DNA of 64,000 bases from positions 992,001 through 1,056,000 of the forward strand of contig OZ026533.1 in the NCBI GenBank assembly GCA_964020055.1, in the 5' to 3' direction. The stretch's first letter is position 1. Every line of letters begins with the position of its first letter. The DNA comes from G964020055 sp964020055 (GTDB taxonomy: Bacteria > Pseudomonadota > Alphaproteobacteria > WRAU01 > Hepatincolaceae). Below are positions 1 to 9,106 of the stretch, piece by piece. The notes below the pieces were generated by a model. It was not told the origin of the DNA and made no database searches. It was given only the letters and a program-made list of their open reading frames with translations. The position numbers and the translations under genes are program-made.

Positions 1-1181
1 TAATAAAATTTGCATCTGAAGAAGAAAAATCATTGATTTATAAATTTATCTATAAGCAAATAAAACATATAGAAATAGCATACAAATATAATTTTGATGC
101 TAATAATTTAAAAATTTCTAAAGCATTATTTGCTTCATATTTATTTTGCGATAAGAATCAAAAAATACAGAGTATTGCTTCAGAAGCATTCAACAATGCA
201 GTTGATATACAAATTTTAAGGGACGGGGGCGATGTATCTAGAAATCCTGAAAACTCTCTTTCTAATTTAGAAGACATTTTATCTATATATTATATTTTGA
301 AGGATAATGGTTATCAAGATTTAAAACATTTCAGAGAGCTGATCGATAAAATAACTGTTTTCATACGTAGTATCAAAGTACCTGATGGTTTACCTATTTT
401 TCAAGGTGGATCATCTGCTAGTTATGATAAAGTTACATATTTACTTAGTTTAAGCAAAGTTTCAACTGCAGTATCATCATTGTTGAGAGACTCAAAATAT
501 TTAGTTATAAAGCAGAATAATTTGCAAGCAGTTATAGATGCAGGTAAAAGTAGATATAAAGAAGGTTCAGCGGGAAGTATTGAATTATGGTATAAAAATA
601 AAAAAATTTTTGGAAATCTAGATGCAAATTTAAAAAATAATGTGTTGAATATACCTTTAATAAACTATGGTTTGGTTGTACGAAAAAATAATAATAGTTT
701 TGCTAGATTGATTACAGATGAGGATAAGTTTTTCAAATATGAAAGAAAAGAAGAGGATGCTTGGAACATATTGAAAATACAATATGGTGATTTAAATATT
801 TTTGGTTTTATTTATCATTCTACACTATATTTTTCAAAAAAAAATATACCTTGTGTATTAGGTGAAGACCTATTGACTGTAAAAGATTTATCAAGTTTCA
901 AAAAAAATTTCAAAGAAATATTTTTGAATATTCCACTTAGTTCAAAAATACAATATTATAAATATTCGAAAAACAAAAATGGTATCGGATTTAGCTTGGA
1001 TGATTTAGGAAATAAAGATAAATTTATATTCATGAGTCAAGATACAAAATTATCTGTAAAAAATATATCTTACAATGAGCAAAAAACAAACAAGGTTATA
1101 AGTGGATATAATATTTTTTTAAAACTAGATGTAAATAAATCAATAATCAAAAATTCTTGGACTTTACAACAAATAGTCTGA
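1..1181 (+). CDS. Heparinase II/III-like protein, C-terminal part (5' end outside window)
   Basis: The frame is open from the left edge of the window, so the gene begins upstream; no start codon can be assigned. The visible ~390 residues contain an RDGGDVSRNP stretch followed by a helical segment and then a beta-rich region, the pattern I know from the heparinase II/III-like protein common in Alphaproteobacteria. Those proteins are related to polysaccharide lyases, but their substrate is not established, so a role in envelope or glycan metabolism is only inferred. No lyase catalytic residue could be verified. The gene is followed by a 100-bp gap and a PH-domain gene in the same direction. Confidence 0.6.
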   Translation, partial: IKFASEEEKSLIYKFIYKQIKHIEIAYKYNFDANNLKISKALFASYLFCDKNQKIQSIASEAFNNAVDIQILRDGGDVSRNPENSLSNLEDILSIYYILKDNGYQDLKHFRELIDKITVFIRSIKVPDGLPIFQGGSSASYDKVTYLLSLSKVSTAVSSLLRDSKYLVIKQNNLQAVIDAGKSRYKEGSAGSIELWYKNKKIFGNLDANLKNNVLNIPLINYGLVVRKNNNSFARLITDEDKFFKYERKEEDAWNILKIQYGDLNIFGFIYHSTLYFSKKNIPCVLGEDLLTVKDLSSFKKNFKEIFLNIPLSSKIQYYKYSKNKNGIGFSLDDLGNKDKFIFMSQDTKLSVKNISYNEQKTNKVISGYNIFLKLDVNKSIIKNSWTLQQIV

Positions 1182-1281
1182 AATTGAATAAAATTGAAAT
1201 AAATAAGATGTATGTTAGAATACAATAAATTGTTGTATTTTTATATGCGAAATGTTGTTTAATACTTCTAAGGGATAGTAC

Positions 1282-1905
1282 ATGGAACACAGAATGGCAA
1301 GTAGAGCCTCAGAATATCAAGAAATAAGAAAATTAACAAAAAAAAATAGAGATATATTGCGTCCTAAAGAGGTTATTTTAACCTATCAAAATAAAACAGG
1401 CGCAATAGCATACAGTAGTATCGTATTTTTGATAATGGGTTGTCTACTGTTTTCTTTTTTAGATACTTTGTTCTTTTTATTAGGTCCAAGAGATTCTGAA
1501 GGTACGTTGTTAGGTTTTTCTTCACAAGGATTAGTGTATTTATTTGCTTTCTTCTTATTTGTTTTATTTTTTATGTTAAGATTTGTATATAACTATATAC
1601 AAATGAAAAGATTTGTCATTTTAGTTACAAACCAAAGAGTCATTGTTAAAGAAGGTGGTAGTACTTTTTCATTTCCTTATTTAGATATAGTTAACGTTTC
1701 TGTAATTCCATCGTGGGTTGGTTTAGTTTTCGGATATGGTACTTTGAATATAACTAAGCAAAATGGTTTCTCATCATATTTTTACCGTGTTAAAAATGTA
1801 AATAGTACATCTAGTATTTTAAATAAGCTTATTACCTTATCTGTAAGTAAGGAATCTGAGAGAGAACTTAACGATGAAATGAACTCTAAATTATCAAAAA
1901 TATAA
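1282..1905 (+). CDS. PH-domain (bPH2/YdbT-like) membrane protein
   Basis: A 207-residue protein with two hydrophobic segments at about residues 44-68 and 81-108, followed by a domain starting FVILVTNQRVIVKEGG, typical of bacterial PH-like (bPH2) domains, in which a short transmembrane part precedes a beta-rich domain containing a TNxRVI motif. The function of these proteins is generally unknown; they sit in the inner membrane. An AAGGGA Shine-Dalgarno sequence lies 6-7 bases before the ATG at 1282, which favours this start over the ATG four codons later. It ends 23 bases before the convergent tRNA-Gly gene. Confidence 0.7.
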   Translation: MEHRMASRASEYQEIRKLTKKNRDILRPKEVILTYQNKTGAIAYSSIVFLIMGCLLFSFLDTLFFLLGPRDSEGTLLGFSSQGLVYLFAFFLFVLFFMLRFVYNYIQMKRFVILVTNQRVIVKEGGSTFSFPYLDIVNVSVIPSWVGLVFGYGTLNITKQNGFSSYFYRVKNVNSTSSILNKLITLSVSKESERELNDEMNSKLSKI

Positions 1906-1928
1906 ATAGATTGTTAGTAAGATCAGAA

Positions 1929-2003
1929 TGGAGCGGGCAAAGGGACTCGAACCCTCGACATCAACCTTGGCAAGGTTGCGCTCTACCACTGAGCTATACC
2001 CGC
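1929..2003 (-). tRNA. tRNA-Gly (anticodon GCC)
   Basis: Read on the minus strand the 75-base element folds as a full cloverleaf: 7-bp acceptor stem (GCGGGTA with TGCCCGC), D arm GCTC/GAGC, anticodon stem CAACC/GGTTG enclosing TTGCCAA (anticodon GCC), T arm containing TTCGAGT, discriminator T and an encoded CCA end. It decodes GGC and GGU. It is the only tRNA gene I found in the window. Confidence 0.97.
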
Positions 2004-2062
2004 ATTTCCTATTAACATTATATAAATAATTTATTATTTTTGCAACAAATAAATCAAAAAAA

Positions 2063-2926
2063 TTATTTATTGATACTACAATTAAAAACAGATTTTATAA
2101 TTTTGATTATACCTAAAAATGTTTTTTCATTTTTATCTAGCTCAGGATTGAATTCTGTTAACTCTATACCAATAAATTTAGGATTTTTAGCTATATCATG
2201 CAATATATCAATAACCCAAGAAAGTTTTAAACCTTTTTTAGTATAACACCCTGTTGCTGGCATTTCCGAGTTATTCATTGAATCTATATCTAATGAAATT
2301 CCAAAATGAGCAGTGTTTTTAGTTATATGAGAAATAGCTTCTTTAAAGATTTGATTAATATTTTTAGAATTTATATCTTTTGTATAAAAAATTTTAACTT
2401 TGAGCTTTTCTAATAAATCTAATTCAGCTGGTTCGTAACTATTAGTTCCAATAAAGCATAAGTTATTAGGTTTTAAATGATATTTTGTTAAACTATTTAG
2501 TTGTTTATCTCCAATACCAAGTAGGGAACTAATAGGCATACCATGAACAGCTTTAGAATCTGAAGTTTCAGGAGTATGACTATCTAAATGAGAATCTATC
2601 CAAAGCAAACCTAAGTCTCCTTTAGTCTGATTAAGTATACTAGCCCATATACCAGCTGCATTAGAATGATCACCAGTTAAAAATAAATATTTGTTTACAT
2701 CAGAATAATCTTTAGTTATTTGTTCATTAACCTTTAGAAAGAAAGTATAAAGATCGTTTATAACATCTAATTTTGTTTTTATAGAATTGGAAAAGAATAC
2801 ATCAGAGAGTAAAATATCTGGTATATATTTTTCTATATTATAAAATAGTTTCCAAACTCCTAACTCAGAGCCAGAAATTTTAGCACCAATACCTGACGCT
2901 ATACCATAAGATTTTATATTATTCAT
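2063..2926 (-). CDS. Arginase/agmatinase-family (ureohydrolase) enzyme
   Basis: A 287-residue protein with the manganese-ligand motifs of the ureohydrolase family: GDHSNAAG (GGDHS position), WIDSHLDSHTP (DxHxD, where arginases have DAHxD) and SLDIDSMNNSEMPATG (DxD followed by PATG). The family hydrolyses a guanidino group; the arginase-like SHTP and PATGCYTKKGL context suggests arginase (arginine to ornithine and urea), but agmatinase or formimidoglutamase cannot be excluded from sequence alone. It lies downstream of ackA on the same strand, across a hairpin. Start has a weak TAGG sequence upstream. Confidence 0.75.
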   Translation of the reverse strand: MNNIKSYGIASGIGAKISGSELGVWKLFYNIEKYIPDILLSDVFFSNSIKTKLDVINDLYTFFLKVNEQITKDYSDVNKYLFLTGDHSNAAGIWASILNQTKGDLGLLWIDSHLDSHTPETSDSKAVHGMPISSLLGIGDKQLNSLTKYHLKPNNLCFIGTNSYEPAELDLLEKLKVKIFYTKDINSKNINQIFKEAISHITKNTAHFGISLDIDSMNNSEMPATGCYTKKGLKLSWVIDILHDIAKNPKFIGIELTEFNPELDKNEKTFLGIIKIIKSVFNCSINK

Positions 2927-2939
2927 ACAACCTACTATA

Positions 2940-2965
2940 GAACCAGGATAATAATGTCCTGGTTC
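2940..2965 (-). terminator. Intercistronic hairpin between ackA and the arginase-family gene
   Basis: GAACCAGGA (2940-2948) pairs perfectly with TCCTGGTTC (2957-2965) around an 8-base loop. No U-run follows on either strand, so it is a weak terminator at best; an mRNA-processing or stability element between two same-strand genes is equally possible. Confidence 0.4.
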
Positions 2966-2980
2966 TGTTATGATGATAGT

Positions 2981-4159
2981 TTATTTCGATAAAGCAACGG
3001 AATGCTTTGCAATCATTAGTTCCTCTTGTGTAGGGATAACAAAAACTTTTGCTTTTGAATTTTCACTTGAGATAATAATTTTAGAATCTTTATTCGCTTG
3101 TTTAGAAATTTCAATACCTAAATATTTAAGATTTTCACACACTTGCTCTCTTAAAGTGTTTGAATTTTCACCAACACCTGCAGTAAAAATAATTGCATCT
3201 ACCCCATTCATCAAAGCAACTAATGAACCTACATGTTTTATTACACTTGTAACAAATACTTTCCAGGCAATTTTAGAAGATTCTTTTTCTGAAGTTTCTA
3301 TACTGTAAAAATCACTACTTTCTTCACTTAAACCTAAAATACCACTTTTATAATATACTAAATCTTCTAAATCTTTAGTTGAATATCCTTTATGGTTCAT
3401 TAAGAAAAGTAAGATTCCAGGGTCTATTTCACCAGTTCTACTTCCCATAACTAAACCATCTAATGGTGTGAAACCCATAGTAGTAGCAAAGCTTTTTCCT
3501 TCTTTTAATGCTGCTAAAGAAGCACCTGCTCCTAAATGACAAACAACAACTTTGCCTTTATGAAGTTCTGGATGATTTTCTTTCAAATAATAAGACATAT
3601 ATTCGTATGATAATCCATGAAAACCGTATCTCATTACTTGATCTTCATCAATTAATTTTTTAGGGATTGCATAATATTTAGTATATTCTGGATTAGTTGA
3701 ATGAAAGGCTGTATCAAAACATGCAACTTGCGTCAAAGATGGAAATTTATTTTTCAAAACTTCCATAGGCCTTATATTATGAGGAAGATGAATTGGCGTC
3801 AAATGAATGATATTTTTCAAATTATCAATCACTTCTTGAGTTATTAAAGTAGGCGCTTTATATTTAACTCCTCCATGTACAACTCTATGCCCTGCTATAA
3901 CTATGTTAATATTTTTAAATAATTGGTTTAGTACATCTAATAAATATATTAAGATATCATCTCTAGGCATTGAAGCATCAATTTGCTCTTCTTTGATAGA
4001 GACATCATTTTTATCTTTAATTTTAAGTTTAGTTTTATTAGTTCCTATACCTGTAATTTGGCCGGAAGTTATAACATCTAAGCTATCTTTGCTAAAAATT
4101 TTAAATTTTAAACTTGAAGAGCCAGCGTTTAAAACCATAATAGCATCTAAATTATTCAT
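2981..4159 (-). CDS. ackA: Acetate kinase
   Basis: A 392-residue acetokinase, normal length. Visible signatures are MVLNAGSSSLKFKIF at the N-terminus, GHRVVHGG, FDTAFHST, YGFHGLSYEYMS, HLGAGAS, MGSRTGEIDPG and FTAGVGENS, all characteristic of the ASKHA-fold acetate kinases. It interconverts acetate plus ATP with acetyl phosphate plus ADP in the cytoplasm. A strong AAGGAT Shine-Dalgarno precedes the ATG at 4159. It follows the phosphotransacetylase-type gene by 19 bp, forming a two-gene acetate module that can give ATP from acetyl-CoA or salvage acetate, for example that released by NagA encoded elsewhere in this window. Confidence 0.97.
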   Translation of the reverse strand: MNNLDAIMVLNAGSSSLKFKIFSKDSLDVITSGQITGIGTNKTKLKIKDKNDVSIKEEQIDASMPRDDILIYLLDVLNQLFKNINIVIAGHRVVHGGVKYKAPTLITQEVIDNLKNIIHLTPIHLPHNIRPMEVLKNKFPSLTQVACFDTAFHSTNPEYTKYYAIPKKLIDEDQVMRYGFHGLSYEYMSYYLKENHPELHKGKVVVCHLGAGASLAALKEGKSFATTMGFTPLDGLVMGSRTGEIDPGILLFLMNHKGYSTKDLEDLVYYKSGILGLSEESSDFYSIETSEKESSKIAWKVFVTSVIKHVGSLVALMNGVDAIIFTAGVGENSNTLREQVCENLKYLGIEISKQANKDSKIIISSENSKAKVFVIPTQEELMIAKHSVALSK

Positions 4160-4178
4160 TTTTTATCCTTTGGAATGA

Positions 4179-5069
4179 TTATTTTTGTAAAGAAACACAA
4201 GCTAAAGCAGCAGACAATAATCTTGCTTGTACATTATCTGCTCTACTTGTTAATATTATAGGAATTTTAGCTCCTAAAACAACACCTGCAACTTCTGATT
4301 TAGCTAAGTATACTAAAGTTTTGAAAGCTATATTTCCAGCTTCAATATTTGGCATTAATAATATATCTACATCTCCAGCAACTTTAGAATCCATACCTTT
4401 AATTATAGCAGCTTCTTTAGATATAGCATTATCTAGTGCTAATGGACCTTCTATGATTATTGAGCCAGTACTAGACTTATAAGTTTTAACTAATTCTACA
4501 GCATCTATTGTGCTTGGTATTTTAGGGTTGGGAGTTTCAGTTGCAGATAATATAGCAATTTTAGGCGTTGTTATTTTCAAACTGTGCGCTAAAGATACAG
4601 CATTATCTAATATTTTATGTTTTTGTTCTAAAGATGGAAAAATATTGATAGCACAATCTGTAATTAGTAGTGGTTTATGATAATTAGGGCAACCTAAAAC
4701 AAAAACATGCGAAATTTGTTTTTCAGTTCTTAATTGATTGTCACGTTTAACCACAGCAGACATTAAATGATCAGTATGGATTTTTCCTTTCATTAAAATT
4801 TTAGCTTCGCCAGTTTGACAAAGTTTTACGGCATCAGCTAAAGTTTTTTCTTCAGAATCAGAATCTAATATTTCAAATTCAGAAATATCTATTTTCATTT
4901 TTTTTGCTAAACTAAGAATATCGTTCTTATTACCACATAAAATAGGTTTTATAAGATTCGCTTTTGCAGCTTCGTAAGCTCCACCTAAGCTTACTTCATC
5001 TATAGGATTGACAACAGCTGTAGGAGAGGGTTTTAAATTTTTTGCAATAGCAAGTATATTATCTAACAT
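4179..5069 (-). CDS. Phosphate acetyl/butyryltransferase (Pta/Ptb family)
   Basis: A 296-residue protein matching the single-domain PTA_PTB family: AKILMKGKIHTDHLM, HVFVLGCPNYHKPLLITD, EGPLALDNAIS, VAGDVDILLMPNIEAGN and AGVVLGAKIPIILTSRAD. This short form is typical of phosphate butyryltransferases and of the C-terminal half of bifunctional enoyl-CoA hydratase/phosphate acetyltransferases, not of long Pta. It converts acyl-CoA and phosphate to acyl phosphate and CoA. Directly upstream of ackA in one transcript, so acetyl-CoA is the likely substrate, though butyryl-CoA is possible. An AAGGA sequence lies before the ATG. Confidence 0.85.
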   Translation of the reverse strand: MLDNILAIAKNLKPSPTAVVNPIDEVSLGGAYEAAKANLIKPILCGNKNDILSLAKKMKIDISEFEILDSDSEEKTLADAVKLCQTGEAKILMKGKIHTDHLMSAVVKRDNQLRTEKQISHVFVLGCPNYHKPLLITDCAINIFPSLEQKHKILDNAVSLAHSLKITTPKIAILSATETPNPKIPSTIDAVELVKTYKSSTGSIIIEGPLALDNAISKEAAIIKGMDSKVAGDVDILLMPNIEAGNIAFKTLVYLAKSEVAGVVLGAKIPIILTSRADNVQARLLSAALACVSLQK

Positions 5070-5260
5070 AGTTTTTATTTTCCTTTTTAACTAATAAAAG
5101 TTATTTATAAATCATTAACCTAATCAGATTATACACTATTAGTAATTTTTTAAAAACGTAGTAAAATAATTTCTTATTATTATTTTGAATAATATTTGCT
5201 ATACTAGTATTAGTTATGATTCTATTGTCGTGAATATACTTAGGAAGAGTTTTTTAAAGA

Positions 5261-6301
5261 ATGGATTTTGTTTTTGCAATTTTAATATCTGCTTTGTCAC
5301 CGTTTGTATTTAATTATTACGGAGTGAAGCATACTCCCAACTTTGGGATTTTACTATCAGATAATACTTTTTTATCAAAATTTATGGTTTCGCCTATTGC
5401 TTTAAATCCAGAAAATGATTATAAAGTTCAAAAGGTTACTTACAATGGTAGTCATAAATTAGATTATGAAATTATGTTTGATGATAAAGTTAACTTAAAT
5501 GCAAGCAATTTTTGGCTAGCAGTACATACATCTTGGTCGCCTTTACAACATCAATTATTAACAATCATCAAATCTCCTAATGTAACAAACCCAATAGCTA
5601 AGGCAATTTATATGAGTGAGGGTATAGGAAGCGGTTTAAAAATTGGTTATGATTTTAATTTTGGTTCAGAAAATACTTTATTTGCAATTTCTCCTTATGC
5701 AGGAATATCTTTTATGCAAATAGCTTACGAAGGATCTGGGTATTATTCTAGTTCTGCTTCTTATGATAGTGCATTGAAATATATAGTAGGTTTAGATATA
5801 AGAGCCGATTATAATTGGCATTTCATTTTGGAAGCATCAGGATATAAATTAAATTATCGTGGTATCACAGATAACAAACAAGATATGCAAGTTAATGTTT
5901 TAAAACTAAAAGCTGGTGTAGTTTATCATTTGAATAATTTATTAGAAGCCAATACAGTTAAGAAAGATAAAGTATATGATGAGATTGTATCAGCTATAGA
6001 TCCTTATTTGCAGGAAAGACAAATTGAGCTTCAAAAGAAAGAAGATAATGCAAAAAAAGAGTTGAAAATACAGCAAGCGAAGTCTGAAGCAATAAAAAAA
6101 CAGCAGGTTAAAGTTGTGTCTCCTGTACAAAAAAACTCAAAACAAACAACTACTCAAAAACCAAAAGTACAAACACCATCTGTTGTACAAAATAAGCAAG
6201 AGACAGTTATTGAGAAAAAACCTGAAGCAACTAATATAGAAAAAGAAGATAATGCTAATAAAAAATCAAAAGACGATTTTATAATTGATGATGATTTTTA
6301 A
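5261..6301 (+). CDS. Putative outer-membrane beta-barrel protein with charged C-terminal tail
   Basis: A 346-residue protein. The first ~18 residues are hydrophobic and may be a signal peptide, although a positively charged N-region is lacking (it starts MDFVFAIL). Residues ~25-225 alternate polar and aromatic strands with repeated Gly/Tyr/Phe ends (for example SGLKIGYDFNFGSENTLFAISPYAGISF, here abbreviated by its ends at residues ~127-150), as in small outer-membrane barrels. From ~231 to the end it becomes Lys/Gln/Glu-rich, low complexity, ending in an acidic DDDF. No named family recognised. Monocistronic; an AGGAAGAG sequence lies upstream and a perfect palindrome follows. Possible surface or adhesion role is inference. 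Confidence 0.5.
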   Translation: MDFVFAILISALSPFVFNYYGVKHTPNFGILLSDNTFLSKFMVSPIALNPENDYKVQKVTYNGSHKLDYEIMFDDKVNLNASNFWLAVHTSWSPLQHQLLTIIKSPNVTNPIAKAIYMSEGIGSGLKIGYDFNFGSENTLFAISPYAGISFMQIAYEGSGYYSSSASYDSALKYIVGLDIRADYNWHFILEASGYKLNYRGITDNKQDMQVNVLKLKAGVVYHLNNLLEANTVKKDKVYDEIVSAIDPYLQERQIELQKKEDNAKKELKIQQAKSEAIKKQQVKVVSPVQKNSKQTTTQKPKVQTPSVVQNKQETVIEKKPEATNIEKEDNANKKSKDDFIIDDDF

Positions 6302-6332
6302 GCTCAACAAAAATTAGTATAATAATATTTCC

Positions 6333-6370
6333 TTATGGGCCAGCTATTTATATAAATAGCTGGCCCATAA
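6333..6370. terminator. Perfect 38-bp palindrome, bidirectional terminator between convergent genes
   Basis: Left arm TTATGGGCCAGCTATTTAT (6333-6351) is followed immediately by its exact reverse complement (6352-6370). The GC-rich core GGGCCAGC stands out in this AT-rich DNA. It lies between the convergent beta-barrel gene and phoU, the expected place for a shared terminator. Confidence 0.8.
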
Positions 6371-6440
6371 TTTAATATACAAAATTGATGAATTTATACT
6401 GTATAAAAGCTAATCAAATATGTAAATAAGAGGATTATAT

Positions 6441-7112
6441 CTATAAATGCTCATTATTTTCTATAAATCTGATATGTTTACAAATGTTTGAGATATGCTC
6501 ACCTATTCTTTCTAGGTACTTACATATTAATATTGAACCTTTTATGATAGAATGCAAATCATTATTATTATTAGCAACAAGTTTTTCTATAGATAAAGTA
6601 GAAATTTCATCAGAAAGTCTACTGATTTCTTGTTCTTGAAGAATAATCTTATCTGTTAGTGATATATTCCCTTCATTAAAGCTTATATGTAAATCGTATA
6701 ACATAGATGTAATTACATGTATCATTTGTAAAAGCTTTGTTTCGACATCTATATTGATTTCTGATAAATCAGTAACTTGCTGGATAATATTTTTAGAATT
6801 TGCTAGTATTCTTTCTAAATTTTGAGAAATATGACTACTTGCAAAAACAAATCTTAAATCATATGCAACAGGGTTTCTTAAACTTAGTATGTTTAAAGAT
6901 AATTTAATAGCAGCGGTATCGAAACAGCTAGCCTCATTTAACTTTTTAAGTAATTCTTCTATATTTATATCATTAGAAGATTTTTTATCTACAATCAAGT
7001 TATAAATTTCATTTAATATATTACGGCTGCTTTCGATCATTAATAATAAAATATCTTGTAATTTTGAAAGATCTTTATCGAAAGAGCGTACAATATGTTT
7101 GTTTTTACGCAT
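6441..7112 (-). CDS. phoU: Phosphate transport system regulatory protein PhoU
   Basis: A 223-residue all-helical protein with the two tandem three-helix repeats of PhoU; visible signatures are LRNPVAYDLRFVFASSHISQNLERI in the first repeat (residues ~77-101) and ILICKYLERIGEHISNICKHI-type helix at the C-terminus with the acidic E/D metal-binding positions. PhoU links Pst transport to the PhoR/PhoB system and limits phosphate uptake. It is last in the pst operon, one base after pstB stop, with AGGATAGG before the ATG. No phoR or phoB is present in the window. Confidence 0.93.
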   Translation of the reverse strand: MRKNKHIVRSFDKDLSKLQDILLLMIESSRNILNEIYNLIVDKKSSNDINIEELLKKLNEASCFDTAAIKLSLNILSLRNPVAYDLRFVFASSHISQNLERILANSKNIIQQVTDLSEINIDVETKLLQMIHVITSMLYDLHISFNEGNISLTDKIILQEQEISRLSDEISTLSIEKLVANNNNDLHSIIKGSILICKYLERIGEHISNICKHIRFIENNEHL

Positions 7113-7113
7113 T

Positions 7114-7893
7114 TTAGCCTATCCTTCCTGTTATATAATCTTCTGTTTGTTGATGCTTGGGATTATGAAATAAAGATTTTGTTTTACCAAATTCTATTAG
7201 CCTTCCTAAATGGAAGTATGCTGTGTTGTATGAAATACGAGCAGCTTGCTGCATAGAGTGGGTAACAATGATAATAGTATACTGTTTACTTAAAGTTTCT
7301 ATTAAGCTTTCTATTCTAGCTGTTGCTATAGGATCTAAAGCAGAACAAGGTTCATCCATTAAAATGACTTCAGGTTGTATAGCTATGGTTCTTGCTATAC
7401 ATAGCCTTTGTTGTTGGCCCCCTGATAATTTTGTAGCACTATCATAAATACGATCTTTTATTTCGTCTATTAAGCCAGCTTGTTCTAAAGAATACATAAC
7501 TTTTTCTTTTAATTCTTTTTTTGAAGAATATAAACCATGTATTTTTAACCCATAAGCAACGTTCTCAAAAATACTTTTAGGAAAAGGGTTTGGCTTTTGA
7601 AATACCATACCAACTTTCATTCTAAGCTCTACAGGATCTTTATCTTTATCCATGATATTCTCTCCATCTAACATAATTTTACCAGATAAAGAAAATACGT
7701 CTATAAAATCATTCATTCTATTAAAACATCTAAGAAAAGTAGACTTCCCACAGCCTGATGGTCCAATAAAAGCTGTAACTTGTTTTTCAGGTATATATAA
7801 ATTTATATCGAATAAGGCTTGTTTTTTACCATAAAAAACATTTATATTTTCAGCAATTAATTTTTTATTTATGGTTTTGGAAGTAGTTTTCAT
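7114..7893 (-). CDS. pstB: Phosphate ABC transporter ATP-binding protein PstB
   Basis: A 259-residue ABC ATPase: Walker A GPSGCGKST, the PstB-specific LRCFNRMND, Q-loop VFQKPNPFPKSIFENVAYG, signature LSGGQQQRLCIARTIA, Walker B VILMDEPCSALDP and H-loop THSMQQAARISY. These are diagnostic for PstB. It energises phosphate import by the PstA/PstC channel at the inner membrane. Its start overlaps the pstA stop by 4 bp (ATGA), indicating translational coupling. Confidence 0.97.
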   Translation of the reverse strand: MKTTSKTINKKLIAENINVFYGKKQALFDINLYIPEKQVTAFIGPSGCGKSTFLRCFNRMNDFIDVFSLSGKIMLDGENIMDKDKDPVELRMKVGMVFQKPNPFPKSIFENVAYGLKIHGLYSSKKELKEKVMYSLEQAGLIDEIKDRIYDSATKLSGGQQQRLCIARTIAIQPEVILMDEPCSALDPIATARIESLIETLSKQYTIIIVTHSMQQAARISYNTAYFHLGRLIEFGKTKSLFHNPKHQQTEDYITGRIG

Positions 7894-9095
7894 TTTTTTA
7901 CCTTATTTCTTAAATAAATAGCAATACTATTTAGTGCTATCAATAAAATTAATAGTACTATTATAGCACCAGATGCTTTTTCTAAAAAGCCTGCCTCTGG
8001 AGCAGTAGACCAAAGAAGTATTTGTACTGGAAAAGCTGTAGATTTATCAGTGATAGAAGAGGGTGTATCGCTTACAAATGCAATCATTCCTATCATTAAT
8101 AAAGGTGCTGTTTCCCCTATTGCACGAGACATACTAATAATAATTCCAGTTATAATTCCAGAAAAAGTGTTAGGTAATAAATGGTGTATTATATACTGTA
8201 ATCTACTTGCTCCTATACCATATACAGCTTCTTTTAATGCTTTAGAAGAATTTTGTATAGCTAATCTTGCAGACATTATGATAGTTGGTAAAGACATAAG
8301 GGTAAGAACTAATGCAGCTAAAAGGGGAGTTGCACGTGGGACATGTAAAATTTGTTGAAAAATCATAAAACCTAATAACCCAAAAATTATAGAAGGGACA
8401 GCTGCTAAATTATTAATATTTATTTCTATAAAATTGTATAATTTACCTTTTTTAGTAAATTCTTCTAAATAAATAGCTGCTCCAACACTAACTATAATAG
8501 AAAAGGCCATTGTTAAAAGAATTGTATATAATGACCCTACAAAAGCACCTTTTATTCCAGCTGTTTCTGTAAATCTAGAATCAGAATTTGTAAAAAATTC
8601 CCAATTGAATTTAGTTTTTATAAGATTATTCTTTACTAATTCATCTACAATTATTCTTACTTGTTTTGAAATAATATTTTGTTGTGATTTTGGATGTTTT
8701 AAATATACATCTACGCTAGAATTTAATAATACAGATCTGTTTTGGATTTTTATATTATTATTTCCTTGTTTCTCTAAATAATATTTTTCTGTGCTACTTA
8801 TAATATCGTATGGATTTAAATTTTTTGTTTCAATATTAAATGATTTTAATAAGTTGAAAAAACTTTCATGTAACATGTTATCATATTCTAAAAAAGTATT
8901 ATTTTTATTATTTTCTATATTAAATTCAAGAGTTATTTTATGAGTATAAAAACTATAATATCCTCTTTCCACAATAGAAAATAATAAACATGCTAAAATA
9001 ATAAACGATAATACAATTGCAGATTTTGCTATAATTTGAAATAAGATTTCTTTCAAATGACGAAGCTTTAAGCGAGAATTAGACTGTTTCTTCAT
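7890..9095 (-). CDS. pstA: Phosphate ABC transporter permease PstA
   Basis: A 401-residue permease with an N-terminal membrane segment (residues ~21-45), a ~130-residue periplasmic region, and five further membrane segments. The EAA-type loop is EAVYGIGASRLQYIIHHLLP-like and the region SRAIGETAPLLMIGMIAF is typical of PstA. The large N-terminal periplasmic region resembles the long alphaproteobacterial form of PstA. It forms the channel with PstC. Lies 11 bp after pstC. Confidence 0.95.
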   Translation of the reverse strand: MKKQSNSRLKLRHLKEILFQIIAKSAIVLSFIILACLLFSIVERGYYSFYTHKITLEFNIENNKNNTFLEYDNMLHESFFNLLKSFNIETKNLNPYDIISSTEKYYLEKQGNNNIKIQNRSVLLNSSVDVYLKHPKSQQNIISKQVRIIVDELVKNNLIKTKFNWEFFTNSDSRFTETAGIKGAFVGSLYTILLTMAFSIIVSVGAAIYLEEFTKKGKLYNFIEININNLAAVPSIIFGLLGFMIFQQILHVPRATPLLAALVLTLMSLPTIIMSARLAIQNSSKALKEAVYGIGASRLQYIIHHLLPNTFSGIITGIIISMSRAIGETAPLLMIGMIAFVSDTPSSITDKSTAFPVQILLWSTAPEAGFLEKASGAIIVLLILLIALNSIAIYLRNKVKK

Positions 9096-9106
9096 GTTAA
9101 TCTATC

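Noticed and set aside
2970..3308. Plus-strand frame in the end of ackA
   Set aside because: Antisense to conserved acetate kinase; no supporting ribosome-binding site.
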